DNA of 64,000 nucleotides from Rhabdaerophilum calidifontis (GCF_008641065.1 NZ_VTRS01000007.1:95509-159508), one strand, 5' to 3'; shown: positions 1-8,360, counted from the stretch's first letter. Numbers and translations: made by a program. The notes: generated from the letters alone by a model not told the origin.

Positions 1-1997
1 AGGAAGACCGGGCCGCCCCCGGTCATGGTCGCACGCAGCCGTGCGACGAATTTCGCGGGTTCCCAATAGGTGACGCGGGGATCGGTCAATCCCCCGATGA
101 GCAGCATGGGCGGATAGGGGCGCGCGGCGATGTTGTCATAGGGCGAATAGGCCCGCATCGCCGCGAACGCCGCGGCATCTTCGATCGGGTTGCCCCATTC
201 CACCCATTCCGGCGGCGTGAGCGGCAGGGTCGGGTCGAGGATCGTGTTGAGGCTGTCGACGAAGGGCACTTCCGCGACGATCCCGGCGAATTTCTCGCCG
301 GCCATGTTCGCAACCGCCCCCATCAGCATGCCGCCGGCCGAGACGCCATGCGCCACGATCCGTCTCGGCGCCGCGTAGCCTTGCGCCACGAGGAAATCGG
401 CCGCGGCGATGAAATCGGTGAAGCTGTTGATCTTCTTTTCGCGCTTGCCCTCGCGGTACCAGCGGAACCCCTTCTCCATGCCGCCGCGGATATGCGCAAC
501 GGCATGGATGAAGCCGCGGTCGACAAGGCTCAGCCGGTCGGTTTCGAATCCGGCATCCATCGCGTGGCCATAGGCGCCGTAGCCATAGAGCAGGCAGGGC
601 GCCGTGCCGTCGACCGGCGTGTCGGCGCGCCGCAGCAGCGTTACCGGCACCCGCTCGCCATCGGCGGCCGGCGCGAAGACGCGCTCGACGAGATAGGCCG
701 CCGGGTCATGCCCCGAGGGCACCTCCTGGCGCTTTACCAGAATCTCGGCGCCGGTCTTGAGATCGCGGTCGAGGATGGTTTCCGGCTCGTTCGGCGCGGT
801 GAAGGCGAGGCGGAGCGTGTCGGACGCGAATTCCAGCCCGACGCTGGCCCCGATCTCGCCCACGGCCGCGCGCGGCGCGAAATGCTGCTCGGCGCCGCTT
901 CGCCAGTTCCGGGCATGGACGCGCGGGCCATCCTCGCCGAGATCGGACCAGATCAGCCAATCCTTCAGGACGAAGAGCGAGAGGATCGCGCGGCCGGGGC
1001 ATTCCGGCACGAGGATTTCGGACCTGCCGAGATCCGTCTCCCCGACCGGCAGCGCCACGATCCGATAATCGGCCGCGCCTCCCTGGTTGGTGCGGATGAT
1101 GAAGCGGCCCTCATGGTGATCGAGTTCGTATTCCACCCCCTGCACGCGCGGGAAGACCGGCTCGGCGCGCTCGACCGGGTCGTCGAGATCGAGGAGCAGG
1201 ATCTCGCTCGTCTCGTGATCATGCACCGAGATGAAGCCGAAACGCTCGTCCTGGGTGATGTCGAGGCTCACGAACCAGCCGGTATCGGCCTCGCGATAGA
1301 TCTCTACATCCTCCTTCTGCCGGGTGCCGAGCACATGGCGCAGCACCCGGAACGGACGCTGCGAGGCATCGAGCGCGACATAATAGAAGAACCGGCCTGA
1401 GCGGCCCCAGATCACCTCGCCGCTGGTGCGGACCAGCCTGTCCCGGTCCTTGCCGGTCGAGAGGTCGCGCACGCGGATGACATAGCTCTCCGCCCCGGTC
1501 GTGTCTGCCGCCCAGGCAAGAAGGCAATGGTCGGGCGAGATTTCGCAGCCGCCGAGATCGAAATACGCATGCCCTCTGGCCTCGCGCGGCCCGTCGATCA
1601 GGATCTCCTCCCGTCCCCCCGCCACCGGGCGGCGGCAATAGAGCGGATATTGCTGCCGCTTGCGGAACCGCTCGTAATAGAGGAAGGCGCCGTCCTTCAT
1701 CGGCGGCTCGGCATCATCCTCGCGCATGCGCCCGCGCATCTCGGCGACCAGCGTCTTGCGCAGCGCGGCGAGCGGCCGGAAGGCCGCGGCGGCGTAGCGA
1801 TTCTCGGCGCAGAGATAGCGGCCGATCTCCGCCGGCAGCGTCTCCGGCGCCTCGATCACCCGTTGCCAGTTGCGCGCGCGCAGCCAGGCATAGGGATCCT
1901 CGATCAGGACGCCGTGGACGCGGCGGCGTTTCGGCTTCCGCATCGCCAGCGGCGGCTTGCGGTCGAGATGGGGGAAGGCGGGATGTTCCGGGCGCAT
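1..1997 (-). CDS. ptrB: Oligopeptidase B (protease II), S9A family, 3' end outside window
   Basis: Serine oligopeptidase that cuts short peptides after basic residues, normally cytosolic. About 665 codons are visible and the frame stays open to the window edge, so the C-terminus is missing. The N-terminal beta-propeller comes first (an early DPYAWLR motif is typical of S9A), then the alpha/beta-hydrolase domain with YGYGAYG, the HIRGG loop, the nucleophile elbow GVSAGG and the acid in GGLTDPRV. The catalytic His should lie just past the edge. The family elbow is usually GGSAGG, so the Val before Ser is a small variation. The ATG at 1997 is chosen, 31 bases after the msrB stop; in-frame TTG (2015) and GTG (2024) lie a little upstream. 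Probably co-transcribed with msrB. Confidence 0.9.
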   Translation of the reverse strand, partial: MRPEHPAFPHLDRKPPLAMRKPKRRRVHGVLIEDPYAWLRARNWQRVIEAPETLPAEIGRYLCAENRYAAAAFRPLAALRKTLVAEMRGRMREDDAEPPMKDGAFLYYERFRKRQQYPLYCRRPVAGGREEILIDGPREARGHAYFDLGGCEISPDHCLLAWAADTTGAESYVIRVRDLSTGKDRDRLVRTSGEVIWGRSGRFFYYVALDASQRPFRVLRHVLGTRQKEDVEIYREADTGWFVSLDITQDERFGFISVHDHETSEILLLDLDDPVERAEPVFPRVQGVEYELDHHEGRFIIRTNQGGAADYRIVALPVGETDLGRSEILVPECPGRAILSLFVLKDWLIWSDLGEDGPRVHARNWRSGAEQHFAPRAAVGEIGASVGLEFASDTLRLAFTAPNEPETILDRDLKTGAEILVKRQEVPSGHDPAAYLVERVFAPAADGERVPVTLLRRADTPVDGTAPCLLYGYGAYGHAMDAGFETDRLSLVDRGFIHAVAHIRGGMEKGFRWYREGKREKKINSFTDFIAAADFLVAQGYAAPRRIVAHGVSAGGMLMGAVANMAGEKFAGIVAEVPFVDSLNTILDPTLPLTPPEWVEWGNPIEDAAAFAAMRAYSPYDNIAARPYPPMLLIGGLTDPRVTYWEPAKFVARLRATMTGGGPVF

Positions 1998-2028
1998 GCG
2001 GCGGCGATGCGGCAAGGCGCGGACGCCG

Positions 2029-2433
2029 TCAAGCCTCGGCGTCGGCGGTGAAGGTCAGGGCATGGCCGTTCATGCAATAGCGCAGCCCGGTGGGAGGCGG
2101 CCCGTCCGGGAAGACATGGCCGAGATGCCCGTCGCAGGTTGCGCAGCGGATCTCCACCCGTCGCATCCCGTGCGATCGGTCGTCGAGCTCGATGACCGCA
2201 TCCGGCGTCACGGTGGCGAAGAAGCTCGGCCAGCCGCAGCCGGATTCGAACTTGGTGTCCGAGCGGAAGAGCGGCGCGTGGCAGGCGGCGCAGGAGAAGG
2301 TGCCGAGCCGCTTCTCGTCGAGATGCGGGCCGGTGAAGGCGCGCTCCGTACCCTGTTCGCGCAGGATGCGGAACTGCTCCGGGCTCAGCATCGCCCGCCA
2401 TTCCGCCTCGGAGCGGATGATCTTGGGTTTCAT
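2029..2433 (-). CDS. msrB: Peptide-methionine (R)-S-oxide reductase MsrB
   Basis: Reduces the R epimer of methionine sulfoxide in proteins, repairing oxidative damage. The protein is 134 residues, normal for a stand-alone MsrB. Two CxxC pairs (C48/C51 and C97/C100) are the structural zinc ligands. C66 sits in SGCGWPSF, and the catalytic cysteine is C120 in RYCMN, where most members have RYCIN or RYCVN. The GHVFPDGP motif is present. The start ATG at 2433 is preceded by a purine-rich GAGAGAGAAGAC tract. Read in the same direction as the oligopeptidase gene and probably shares its promoter, which would lie in the gap toward mucR. Confidence 0.95.
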   Translation of the reverse strand: MKPKIIRSEAEWRAMLSPEQFRILREQGTERAFTGPHLDEKRLGTFSCAACHAPLFRSDTKFESGCGWPSFFATVTPDAVIELDDRSHGMRRVEIRCATCDGHLGHVFPDGPPPTGLRYCMNGHALTFTADAEA

Positions 2434-2781
2434 GGTCTTCTCTCTCTCCTGTAGAAGCGCTTGCCGGCAAGAAATGCGCGTCCCGGCGCCGCGAACAAGA
2501 GCACGAGAGCCAACTTTGCGGCCGTTCTTGTCCTTGCAGGATCAAGATTGCGTCAGAGCGATGTTATTTGATGTGGATCATCGCAGTTTTTCATTGAAGG
2601 CCTTGAAACTGTGCGCAGAGATAACCAAACACAGTGCAAGGTCTGATTCTCGTTTTTCGGGTGCTGGGTGCTGTCGCCGCCAGTCCTGAAGCGGTTTCGC
2701 CAGGTTTTTGTTTGGGTGCGTTTCGCGCATATCGCCGGGGGGCGGTGAAACCACGCGCGCTGAAAGAGAAGGAAGAGCACA
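2434..2781. promoter_or_regulatory. Divergent intergenic region between msrB and mucR
   Basis: About 350 bases without a convincing gene. The middle (about 2555-2720) is clearly richer in A/T than the surrounding coding DNA and has several short T or A runs, as expected for promoters of the divergent msrB and mucR genes. MucR-family proteins often bind such AT-rich DNA and repress their own genes, so autoregulation is plausible. No match good enough to name individual -35/-10 boxes was found. The mucR ribosome binding site is GAAGGAAGAG just before 2782. Confidence 0.5.
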
Positions 2782-3198
2782 ATGTCAGGCGCAGTCGAGA
2801 ACAGCGAATTGATTGAACTGACGGCCGAAATCGTTTCGGCCTATGTCAGCAACAATTCGGTTCCGACCGGAGAATTGTCTGGTCTCATCAACGACGTCTA
2901 TCTGGCGCTGACGCGTGTCGGCACGGCTCCGGCCGAAATCGTCGCCGAGCCGCTGAAGCCGGCCGTTCCGGTGAAGAAATCCGTGCACAACGATTTCATC
3001 ATCTGCCTGGAGGACGGGAAGAAATTCAAGTCGCTGAAGCGGCATCTGCGCACACAGTACAACATGTCGCCCGAGCAATATCGCGAGAAATGGGCGCTGC
3101 CGCCGGATTATCCGATGGTCGCGCCGAATTACGCGGCCGCGCGCTCGCGCCTCGCCAAGGAAATGGGCCTCGGCCAGCAGCGCCGCCGCGGGCGCTGA
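2782..3198 (+). CDS. mucR: MucR/Ros-family transcriptional regulator
   Basis: Global DNA-binding regulator of the Ros/MucR zinc-finger family (138 residues). The N-terminal helical part (about 1-45) is the oligomerisation region. The finger region covers about 70-110 and includes FKSLKRHL and the conserved SPEQYREKW. The classic Cys2His2 ligands are altered: C75 and H88 are kept, the second Cys is D78, and the last His positions are Q92 and Y93. This resembles the Ros/MucR relatives known to fold without zinc. Ends in a basic tail (RRRGR). A rho-independent terminator follows. The next gene downstream is gafY, and MucR proteins affect GTA and cell-cycle genes in some alphaproteobacteria, but a direct link here is only inference. 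Confidence 0.92.
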   Translation: MSGAVENSELIELTAEIVSAYVSNNSVPTGELSGLINDVYLALTRVGTAPAEIVAEPLKPAVPVKKSVHNDFIICLEDGKKFKSLKRHLRTQYNMSPEQYREKWALPPDYPMVAPNYAAARSRLAKEMGLGQQRRRGR

Positions 3199-3231
3199 GA
3201 GCGGCCGGGATCGCCGGCTCCGGCCGGTCGG

Positions 3232-3256
3232 AAGGGCGCCTCGGGCGCCCTTTTTC
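3232..3256 (+). terminator. Rho-independent terminator of mucR
   Basis: An AAGGGCGCC / GGCGCCCTTT inverted repeat with a three-base loop (TCG), followed by a run of five T. It starts 33 bases after the mucR stop codon and separates mucR from gafY. Confidence 0.88.
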
Positions 3257-3365
3257 ATGGGCGGCACGGCGTGCTGCCGGCTTCGGTCGCTCGCCGGAAT
3301 AGGCGCGGCGGGTCTGCGGCTATGCGCGGATTGCGATGTACCCGATTGGCGCAAAATTCATTGTG

Positions 3366-3450
3366 AACCCTAGAACGAGGATAAAATAGGAATAAAAACT
3401 TACGACCTGATCTTTCTCCTTGAACTTCAACACGATGCAACCCTAGCGTT
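3366..3450 (+). promoter_or_regulatory. gafYZ control region with repeated AACCCTAG
   Basis: The gap between the mucR terminator and gafY is AT-rich for this genome. AACCCTAG occurs at 3366-3373 and again at 3439-3446. The second copy extends to AACCCTAGCGT, which recurs exactly, in reverse orientation, at 13990-14000 over the -10 of the GTA operon promoter. A TAGGAAT at 3387-3393 matches one arm of the inverted repeat upstream of the same GTA promoter. A possible -10 (TAAAAT, 3382-3387) with TTGTGA 15 bases upstream could be the gafY promoter. The shared sites suggest one regulator acts on both regions, possibly GafY itself; this is inference from sequence matching only. Confidence 0.5.
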
Positions 3451-3482
3451 GCGGCGGGGAGTTGAGGTGGCTGGAGCTGATC

Positions 3483-3935
3483 ATGGCGTCTTGCAGCGAT
3501 CCGGGAGCGGATCTCCCTTGTCTTGTCCCATCCTTGTCTGAGGCGGCCGGAACGACGCGGCGGCGCGGGCGTCCGGCCTTGCCGCGGCCCTGCCGCGCGG
3601 GGATTGCGGCGCGGCGGGCGCTCGGCGAAAGGCTGAGCGAGGCCGCCGCGGCCGCCTGGCGGGCCGTTCCGCCGGCCGATCTGCGCCGGCCCACGCGCAG
3701 CCGCGCCGAGATCGCGTTCGCGCGGCAGGCGGCGATCTATTTTGCGCATGTGATCTTCGGCGCGACGCTGACCCGCGCCGGCGGTATTTTCGGCCGCGAC
3801 CGGACCACCGCCCGCCATGCCTGTTCGCGGATCGAGGATCAGCGCGACGATCATGCGATCGACCGGTCGATCGACCTGCTGGAACCGGCGATCCGGTACT
3901 GGTTCGCGGCCTTCGCCGCGGAGGGCGATCGATGA
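3483..3935 (+). CDS. gafY: GafY-like GTA activator, DnaA-type helix-turn-helix
   Basis: A 150-residue protein. Its C-terminal half resembles DNA-binding domain IV of DnaA: an SRAEIAFARQAAIYFAHV helix, then FGRDRTTARHACSRIE, where DnaA has a GRDHTTV..A motif. In Rhodobacter GafA carries this HTH at its N-terminus and a DUF6456-type region at its C-terminus. In Caulobacter the two halves are separate proteins, GafY and GafZ, as here. GafY binds the GTA promoter and activates it. The ATG at 3483 has GGAG six bases upstream; a TTG at 3462 would add seven residues. The stop overlaps the start of gafZ by four bases, implying coupled translation. The name rests on domain recognition plus the presence of a GTA operon 10 kb downstream; other DnaA-C-like HTH proteins exist. 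Confidence 0.72.
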   Translation: MASCSDPGADLPCLVPSLSEAAGTTRRRGRPALPRPCRAGIAARRALGERLSEAAAAAWRAVPPADLRRPTRSRAEIAFARQAAIYFAHVIFGATLTRAGGIFGRDRTTARHACSRIEDQRDDHAIDRSIDLLEPAIRYWFAAFAAEGDR

Positions 3936-4792
3936 GCGGCGCGCAGGGCCCCATTCCGGGCGCCGGTCCCGGTGCCGTCGCTGCCGATTACGCGCGCCAC
4001 GCGGCCCGGCTTCTGGCCCGGCTCGCGGAACCCGGACTCCATGCCGAGCGCCGGGAGGATCGGGTGGTGCTGGTGCGCGGGCCCGGCGCCGTCGCTACGG
4101 CGACCGGGATCCCGGCCGGCGCGCTCGCCGATCTCCTGCATTGCGGCGCCGTGCGCTGCGAGACGCGGCAGGGGCGGGCGCGCTTCCTCATCACCGAGGA
4201 GGGGCGGGCGCGGCTCCGGCGCGCTGCCGCGGAGGATGACGGTTTCGGCGCGCAGCACCGGCGGATCGAGACACGGGTCATCGCCGAGAACGGCGCGGGA
4301 GAGACCGTCCGGATCAATGTCCGGGAGGATGCGCTGAGCCTGATCCGGCATGGCCGGCTCGCGACGCGCTTCCTCGGCGCGGCCGAAATCGAGGCCGGTG
4401 AACGCCTGCGCCGCGATCTCGCCGCGGCGCAGATGATGCCGCGGGTCACCTCCGATTGGTCGCGGCTTGTGGTCGACGGCGTGGCGCCGGGGCGGGGGCT
4501 TTCGCTCTCCGAGGCGGCAATGGCGGCGCGCCAGCGGGTCTCGGCGGCGTTGGCGGCGGTTGATGCCGATCTGCGCGGCATCCTGATCGATGTCTGCGGC
4601 TTCGCGAAAGGGATCGAGACCCTGGAGCGCGAGCATGACGTGCCGGCGCGTTCGGGCAAGGTGGTGCTGGCCTTCGCCCTGCGGCAACTCGCCCGGCATT
4701 ACGGGCTCAGAAATGCCGCCCAGGGCCCGCAAACTGCGCCGATCTGCGCCTGGGGAACCCCCGATTCCCGGCCCAGGCTCCGGGCAGGGTGA
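3932..4792 (+). CDS. gafZ: GafZ-like GTA antiterminator/activator, DUF6456-type
   Basis: A 286-residue protein translated from an ATGA overlap with gafY. The N-terminal part (about 15-100) resembles a winged helix ending in LITEEGRARLRR. The central and C-terminal part (about 125-275) has the pattern of the DUF6456 family: a conserved block starting VRINVREDALSLIR, then AGERLRRDLAAAQMMPRVTSDW and a C-terminal helical region ending in ALRQLARHYGL. This is the equivalent of the C-terminal half of Rhodobacter GafA, which contacts RNA polymerase, and of Caulobacter GafZ, reported as an antiterminator for the GTA operon. That role fits the terminator-like hairpin in the leader of the GTA operon at 14123. 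The family assignment is from memory of these proteins and was not searched. Confidence 0.7.
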   Translation: MSGAQGPIPGAGPGAVAADYARHAARLLARLAEPGLHAERREDRVVLVRGPGAVATATGIPAGALADLLHCGAVRCETRQGRARFLITEEGRARLRRAAAEDDGFGAQHRRIETRVIAENGAGETVRINVREDALSLIRHGRLATRFLGAAEIEAGERLRRDLAAAQMMPRVTSDWSRLVVDGVAPGRGLSLSEAAMAARQRVSAALAAVDADLRGILIDVCGFAKGIETLEREHDVPARSGKVVLAFALRQLARHYGLRNAAQGPQTAPICAWGTPDSRPRLRAG

Positions 4793-4821
4793 GGTCGGAG
4801 GGAGCTGCGGCGCGTCCCCGT

Positions 4822-5244
4822 TCAGCCGGCCCGCGCCGCCGCCTCGGCCTTGATCCGCGCGACCATGGAGGCGAGGCCGTTCGAGCGTTGGGCGGTGAGA
4901 TGGTCCTTGAGGCCGATTTCGGCGAACACCGCCTGCGCGTCCAGGGCGATGATCTCGTCGAACGGCCGATCGTCGAACATCGCCAGCACCAGGGCGACGA
5001 GACCCTTGACGATCATCGCGTCGCTGTCGCCCGCGATCCGCAGCGTGCTGCCGTCCGGCCCCGGCCGCATCAGCAGCCAGACCTGGCTCGCGCAGCCCTG
5101 GACCCGGTTCGCCTCGGTATAGGCATCGGCCGGAAGCGGCGCAAGCCGGCGGCCGAGATCGATGAGATAGGCGTAGCGATCCTCCCAATCGTCGAGAAAG
5201 GCGAGATCGTCGCGGATGGCTTGCAGGGCGGCGTTGGCCGGCAT
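4822..5244 (-). CDS. sufE: Cysteine desulfuration protein SufE
   Basis: Accepts sulfane sulfur from the cysteine desulfurase SufS and passes it to the SufBCD scaffold for Fe-S cluster assembly in the cytosol. With the ATG at 5244 the protein is 140 residues and the acceptor cysteine in VQGCASQVW falls at position 51, as in E. coli SufE. The start is supported by GAGGAG upstream; an in-frame start at 5280 would add 12 residues without a better site. A small exported-looking protein lies just upstream on the same strand. Convergent with gafZ; the 29-base gap holds no clear terminator. Confidence 0.93.
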   Translation of the reverse strand: MPANAALQAIRDDLAFLDDWEDRYAYLIDLGRRLAPLPADAYTEANRVQGCASQVWLLMRPGPDGSTLRIAGDSDAMIVKGLVALVLAMFDDRPFDEIIALDAQAVFAEIGLKDHLTAQRSNGLASMVARIKAEAAARAG

Positions 5245-5343
5245 GGGAAGGCTCCTCGGGCCGGCATATCGCGCCGGCATTCGGGGGGCTTGGGGCGGCG
5301 CGCGGCGGGCGTCAAGGGGCTCGCCCCGAGATCGGCGCGGCGT

Positions 5344-5634
5344 TCAGGCGCGGGGATGGGCCGGCCGCCGCGGCGGCAGCGGATAAGCGCCGGCCGGCAG
5401 GGCGAGGAGCGGTTCCGGCTCGGCCGTCTTCGGCGTCGCCGCGACGCGGGCGAGGCCGGCCGCCTGCCCGATGGTCTCGATGCAGCGCGCTGCCTGGTCC
5501 GCGCAGAGCCGGATCACGGCCTCCGGCGCGCGCTCGCGCAGGGTGCCGGCAAGTTCGACGCCGTCCTGCCGCGTGCGATCCGCGCCGTGAACGAGCGTGA
5601 GGGCGACGATCGCCGCCGAGATGCGCCAGAGCAT
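5344..5634 (-). CDS. Small putative exported protein, possibly DUF5330-like
   Basis: A 96-residue protein with a short hydrophobic N-terminus (MLWRISAAIVALTLVHGA) that could be a signal peptide. The middle has a CADQAARC pair of cysteines and the tail is rich in Pro and Arg. In related bacteria a DUF5330 protein with a similar signal peptide and Cys-x6-Cys region sits beside sufE; the resemblance is by position and cysteine spacing only. It lies about 100 bases upstream of sufE on the same strand. Function unknown. Confidence 0.5.
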   Translation of the reverse strand: MLWRISAAIVALTLVHGADRTRQDGVELAGTLRERAPEAVIRLCADQAARCIETIGQAAGLARVAATPKTAEPEPLLALPAGAYPLPPRRPAHPRA

Positions 5635-5941
5635 GTCCGTCCCTTTCCGTCCCGGTCTCGGCCTAGCATGGCGGGGCTTGCGGCGGGCTGAAGCGATTGC
5701 ACCGCATTTTATTCAATCGCCCGGCAGAGGCGGGGGACGCCCTGGAATCGCGGCGGGATCGCGATCCGCTCGAAGGGTATGGAGAGGGGTTGTTCACCAT
5801 AGGTTTTAAAACCGCGCTTGATCGCGCCGGAACCGCCGCCCGGCGGGCTGGCGGGCGGCGGCTCTTAGGCTCCGTTTAAGGACCCGCACCGCAGGGTCTC
5901 GTGCGGGGTTGGGGCGAGACAGAACGGGAAGCCGCGTATCC
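5635..5941. promoter_or_regulatory. Divergent intergenic region with palindrome and CtrA-like site
   Basis: About 300 bases between two divergent genes. It contains a perfect 12-base palindrome, GGTTTTAAAACC (5802-5813), and a TTAG-GCTCCGT-TTAA element (5865-5879) that matches the CtrA consensus TTAA-N7-TTAA with one mismatch. The element ends about 60 bases before the downstream gene start at 5942. No coding sequence is supported here. Confidence 0.45.
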
Positions 5942-7543
5942 ATGGCGATTGATCCGAGGCAGGATCGGCGGGCGCATCCGGGCGCCGACGAGGCGGAGGA
6001 GGCCGTGTGCCGCGCGCGCCTTGTCGCGCGCGGCGCCGGTGTGCTCGCGGCCGCTGCGGCGCTCCTTCAGCCTTTCTTCACGCATGCCGCCGAAAGCGCC
6101 GCTCTGGCCGCGCCGGCGGCCGGGCTTCTCGTCTGGAATCTGCTCGGGCTGGTGCTGCATGTGCGTTTCGGGCCGCGCGGCGCCCCGGCGATGCTTGCCG
6201 CCGCCGGTTTCGCGCCGCTGATCGCCGCCGCCGCGGCGCCCTGGCCGGTGACCGCCGCGATCGGGCTTGTCGCGCTGAGCGATGCGGCGATCTCGGCCGA
6301 GGCACGCCCCGGCCCGCGCGCCCTGCTGCTCGGCCTTGCCGCGTTGGCCGTGGCGCTGACGGCCGCGATCCTTGTTCCCGCCGCCCTGCCGGTCCTGTTC
6401 GCGGCGCTGCTGCCGGTGCCGGTCGAGGCGCTCCTGCGCCGGCACCTTGGCCGTGCGGACCCCACGGCGCTCGGCGCCGAGATCCTGCGCCTGCGGGCCC
6501 TGCTCGCCGCGCAGGCGCGGGGGAGCGGCCGCCGCGTGGTGGTGACGGATATCGTCGGCATGATCGACCCCGTCCTGTCCGCGGCGGAGAGGGACGCGGC
6601 GGAAGCGGCATCGCGCGGAGCCGCGGAGGCGGAATCGCTTGTCGCCGCCACCCTGATCGCCGATCGCCCGATGCTGCTCGAGGCGCTGTCGCGCGCGGTG
6701 CACGGCGGCGTCGCGAGCCGCGATCTGGCGCTGCGCATGCTGGAGGCGCCGGCCGGGGCTGGTTACCCCGCGCCGCCGCGCTTCTCTGTCCGGCGGCTCG
6801 GCGTCGAGCCGCTGCCCGGTCTTGCCGGGCGCGCGATCGTGGTGATCGAGCGCGATGGGGAGGCGCCGGCGGCCGATGCCGCGCCGGGCCCGGTGGCGAC
6901 GCTCGACCCGGTGCCGCTCCGGCGGGCACTGCATGATTGCGTCGCCCCCTTCAATGCCGGCCTCGGATTTCTCGACATGATCGCCGATCCGCAGCTCGCG
7001 CCGCGGGACATCGCGACCTATCGCGATTTCGCGGCCGAAGCGCATCGCGCCATCGCGGAGGCGCATCGCAACGCCGTCCTGCTCGGCCGTCTGCTCGATC
7101 TGGCACGCCATCCGCGCGCGGCGCGGGAGACGATCACACCCGGCCGGCTCGTCGGCGACGCGATCCGCGCGCTGCATCTGCGCCGGGCGGTCGAGATCGG
7201 TCAGATCCGCCTGGGCTCCGCCGAGGCGCTGCCGCCGGCCGCGCTCGAACCCGCCACCGCGCGGCTCGCGGTCGAGGCGCTGATGCGCCACGCTGCCGGG
7301 GCTGCACGCGCCGAGATCGTCTTCGCACGCGAGGGAGAGGATCTGGTCCTGACCTGCTACCGCGACGAAGGCGCAGACCCGGCCGCGCCGGACGGGCTCC
7401 AGGCCGAGATCGAGGCGGCGGCGGCGGCCGGCGGTGCGCTGGTCTTCGAGGACGGCGAAGCGGATGCGCGGCGGCTGCGCCTTCGCGGCGCCTATGCGGC
7501 GGAATGCCGGGCGGATGCGCCGGCGGTCCGGCTCGCGTCGTGA
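5942..7543 (+). CDS. Membrane histidine-kinase-like protein with degenerate ATPase domain
   Basis: A 533-residue protein. The N-terminal 190 residues are mostly hydrophobic and predict about six membrane segments. The region around residues 328-390 looks like a dimerisation/phosphoacceptor domain: H331 sits in LHDCVAPFNAGLGFLDMI, in the place of the usual HELRTPLNAI. The C-terminal part should be an ATP-binding domain, but no N-box asparagine is seen (the matching stretch reads EALMRHAAGAARAEIVF) and no DxGxG or GxGLG glycine boxes follow. It may act as a phosphotransfer or scaffold partner rather than an active kinase. The ATG at 5942 has GGGAAG upstream; a TTG at 5909 is less likely. Followed 13 bases later by the peptidoglycan-binding protein gene. 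Confidence 0.72.
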   Translation: MAIDPRQDRRAHPGADEAEEAVCRARLVARGAGVLAAAAALLQPFFTHAAESAALAAPAAGLLVWNLLGLVLHVRFGPRGAPAMLAAAGFAPLIAAAAAPWPVTAAIGLVALSDAAISAEARPGPRALLLGLAALAVALTAAILVPAALPVLFAALLPVPVEALLRRHLGRADPTALGAEILRLRALLAAQARGSGRRVVVTDIVGMIDPVLSAAERDAAEAASRGAAEAESLVAATLIADRPMLLEALSRAVHGGVASRDLALRMLEAPAGAGYPAPPRFSVRRLGVEPLPGLAGRAIVVIERDGEAPAADAAPGPVATLDPVPLRRALHDCVAPFNAGLGFLDMIADPQLAPRDIATYRDFAAEAHRAIAEAHRNAVLLGRLLDLARHPRAARETITPGRLVGDAIRALHLRRAVEIGQIRLGSAEALPPAALEPATARLAVEALMRHAAGAARAEIVFAREGEDLVLTCYRDEGADPAAPDGLQAEIEAAAAAGGALVFEDGEADARRLRLRGAYAAECRADAPAVRLAS

Positions 7544-7556
7544 GGGGGAGGAGAAC

Positions 7557-8360
7557 ATGGTGGAACGCGAAGCCCCGATGAAGCCGCGCCCCGCCGGTGC
7601 GCCGCATCCGCGCCGGCCGCGGCTTGGCCGCGTGCTCACGCGCCAGCGCGCCATCCTGGCCGGGCTCGTGCTGTTTGCCGGCATCGTCGCGGTCAATGCG
7701 GTGGTGCTCCAGAACGACCGGCATCCCGCGCCGCTCTTCCGCACGCTGGCGCGCGGCGCCGACGGCGCGCCGCTGCCGCCGCTGCGGCCGGATGGCGGTT
7801 CCACCATCCGGCAGGCGGCCTTCACGCCGGTGCCGCTGGGCAGCGGCCGTGCCGAGCGGATCGAGAAGCCCGCCGATCGCGGGCAGGGCGAGAAGCCGAA
7901 ATCCGCCGGCGAGGGCGGCGACGCGCTGGTGGCTGAGATCCAGCGCGAACTCGCGCGGCGCGGGCTCTACAAGGGCGAGGCCGACGGCCGGACCGGGCCG
8001 ATGACCGTGCAGGCGATCCGCGATTTCCAGTTCGGCCAGCGCCTGCCGGTGGACGGCCGGGCGAGCGAGGAATTGCTGCGCGAACTGAGCGGCAGCCGGG
8101 CGACGATGAAGGACGAACTGCTCGACCTGCTGCGCAAATCGGTGGAGCCCGAGAAGCCGAACCGCACCGTTCTCGATGTCCAGCGCGCGCTGAACAAGGC
8201 CGGCTACGGGCCGCTGACCGAGGACGGCCAGCTTGGCCCCTCGACGCGGGCGGCGATCGCGAAATTCGAGACCGACCGCAAGCTGCCGCCGAAGGGCGAG
8301 CCGAAGGGACCGGTGCTTCAGGCGCTGGCGGCGGCGACCGGCATCGCGATCGCGCGCTGA
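7557..8360 (+). CDS. Membrane-anchored peptidoglycan-binding protein
   Basis: A 267-residue protein with a basic N-terminus, one membrane segment at about 30-50 (AILAGLVLFAGIVAVNAVV) and a periplasmic part. Two PG_binding_1-type repeats are visible: one around 125-180 (IQRELARRGLYKGEADGRTG, then a TVQAIRDFQ helix) and one around 205-255 (VQRALNKAGYGPLTEDGQLG, then STRAAIAKFE). The start has a strong GGGGGAGGAG site. No catalytic domain is attached, so the likely role is anchoring or sensing the cell wall. It lies between the kinase-like gene and a DUF1491 gene, with tight spacing that suggests one operon. Confidence 0.85.
   Translation: MVEREAPMKPRPAGAPHPRRPRLGRVLTRQRAILAGLVLFAGIVAVNAVVLQNDRHPAPLFRTLARGADGAPLPPLRPDGGSTIRQAAFTPVPLGSGRAERIEKPADRGQGEKPKSAGEGGDALVAEIQRELARRGLYKGEADGRTGPMTVQAIRDFQFGQRLPVDGRASEELLRELSGSRATMKDELLDLLRKSVEPEKPNRTVLDVQRALNKAGYGPLTEDGQLGPSTRAAIAKFETDRKLPPKGEPKGPVLQALAAATGIAIAR

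Noticed and set aside
3440..3455. Minus-strand promoter at the TAGGGT complement before gafY
   Set aside because: No -35 at 16-18 bases and no gene in that direction.
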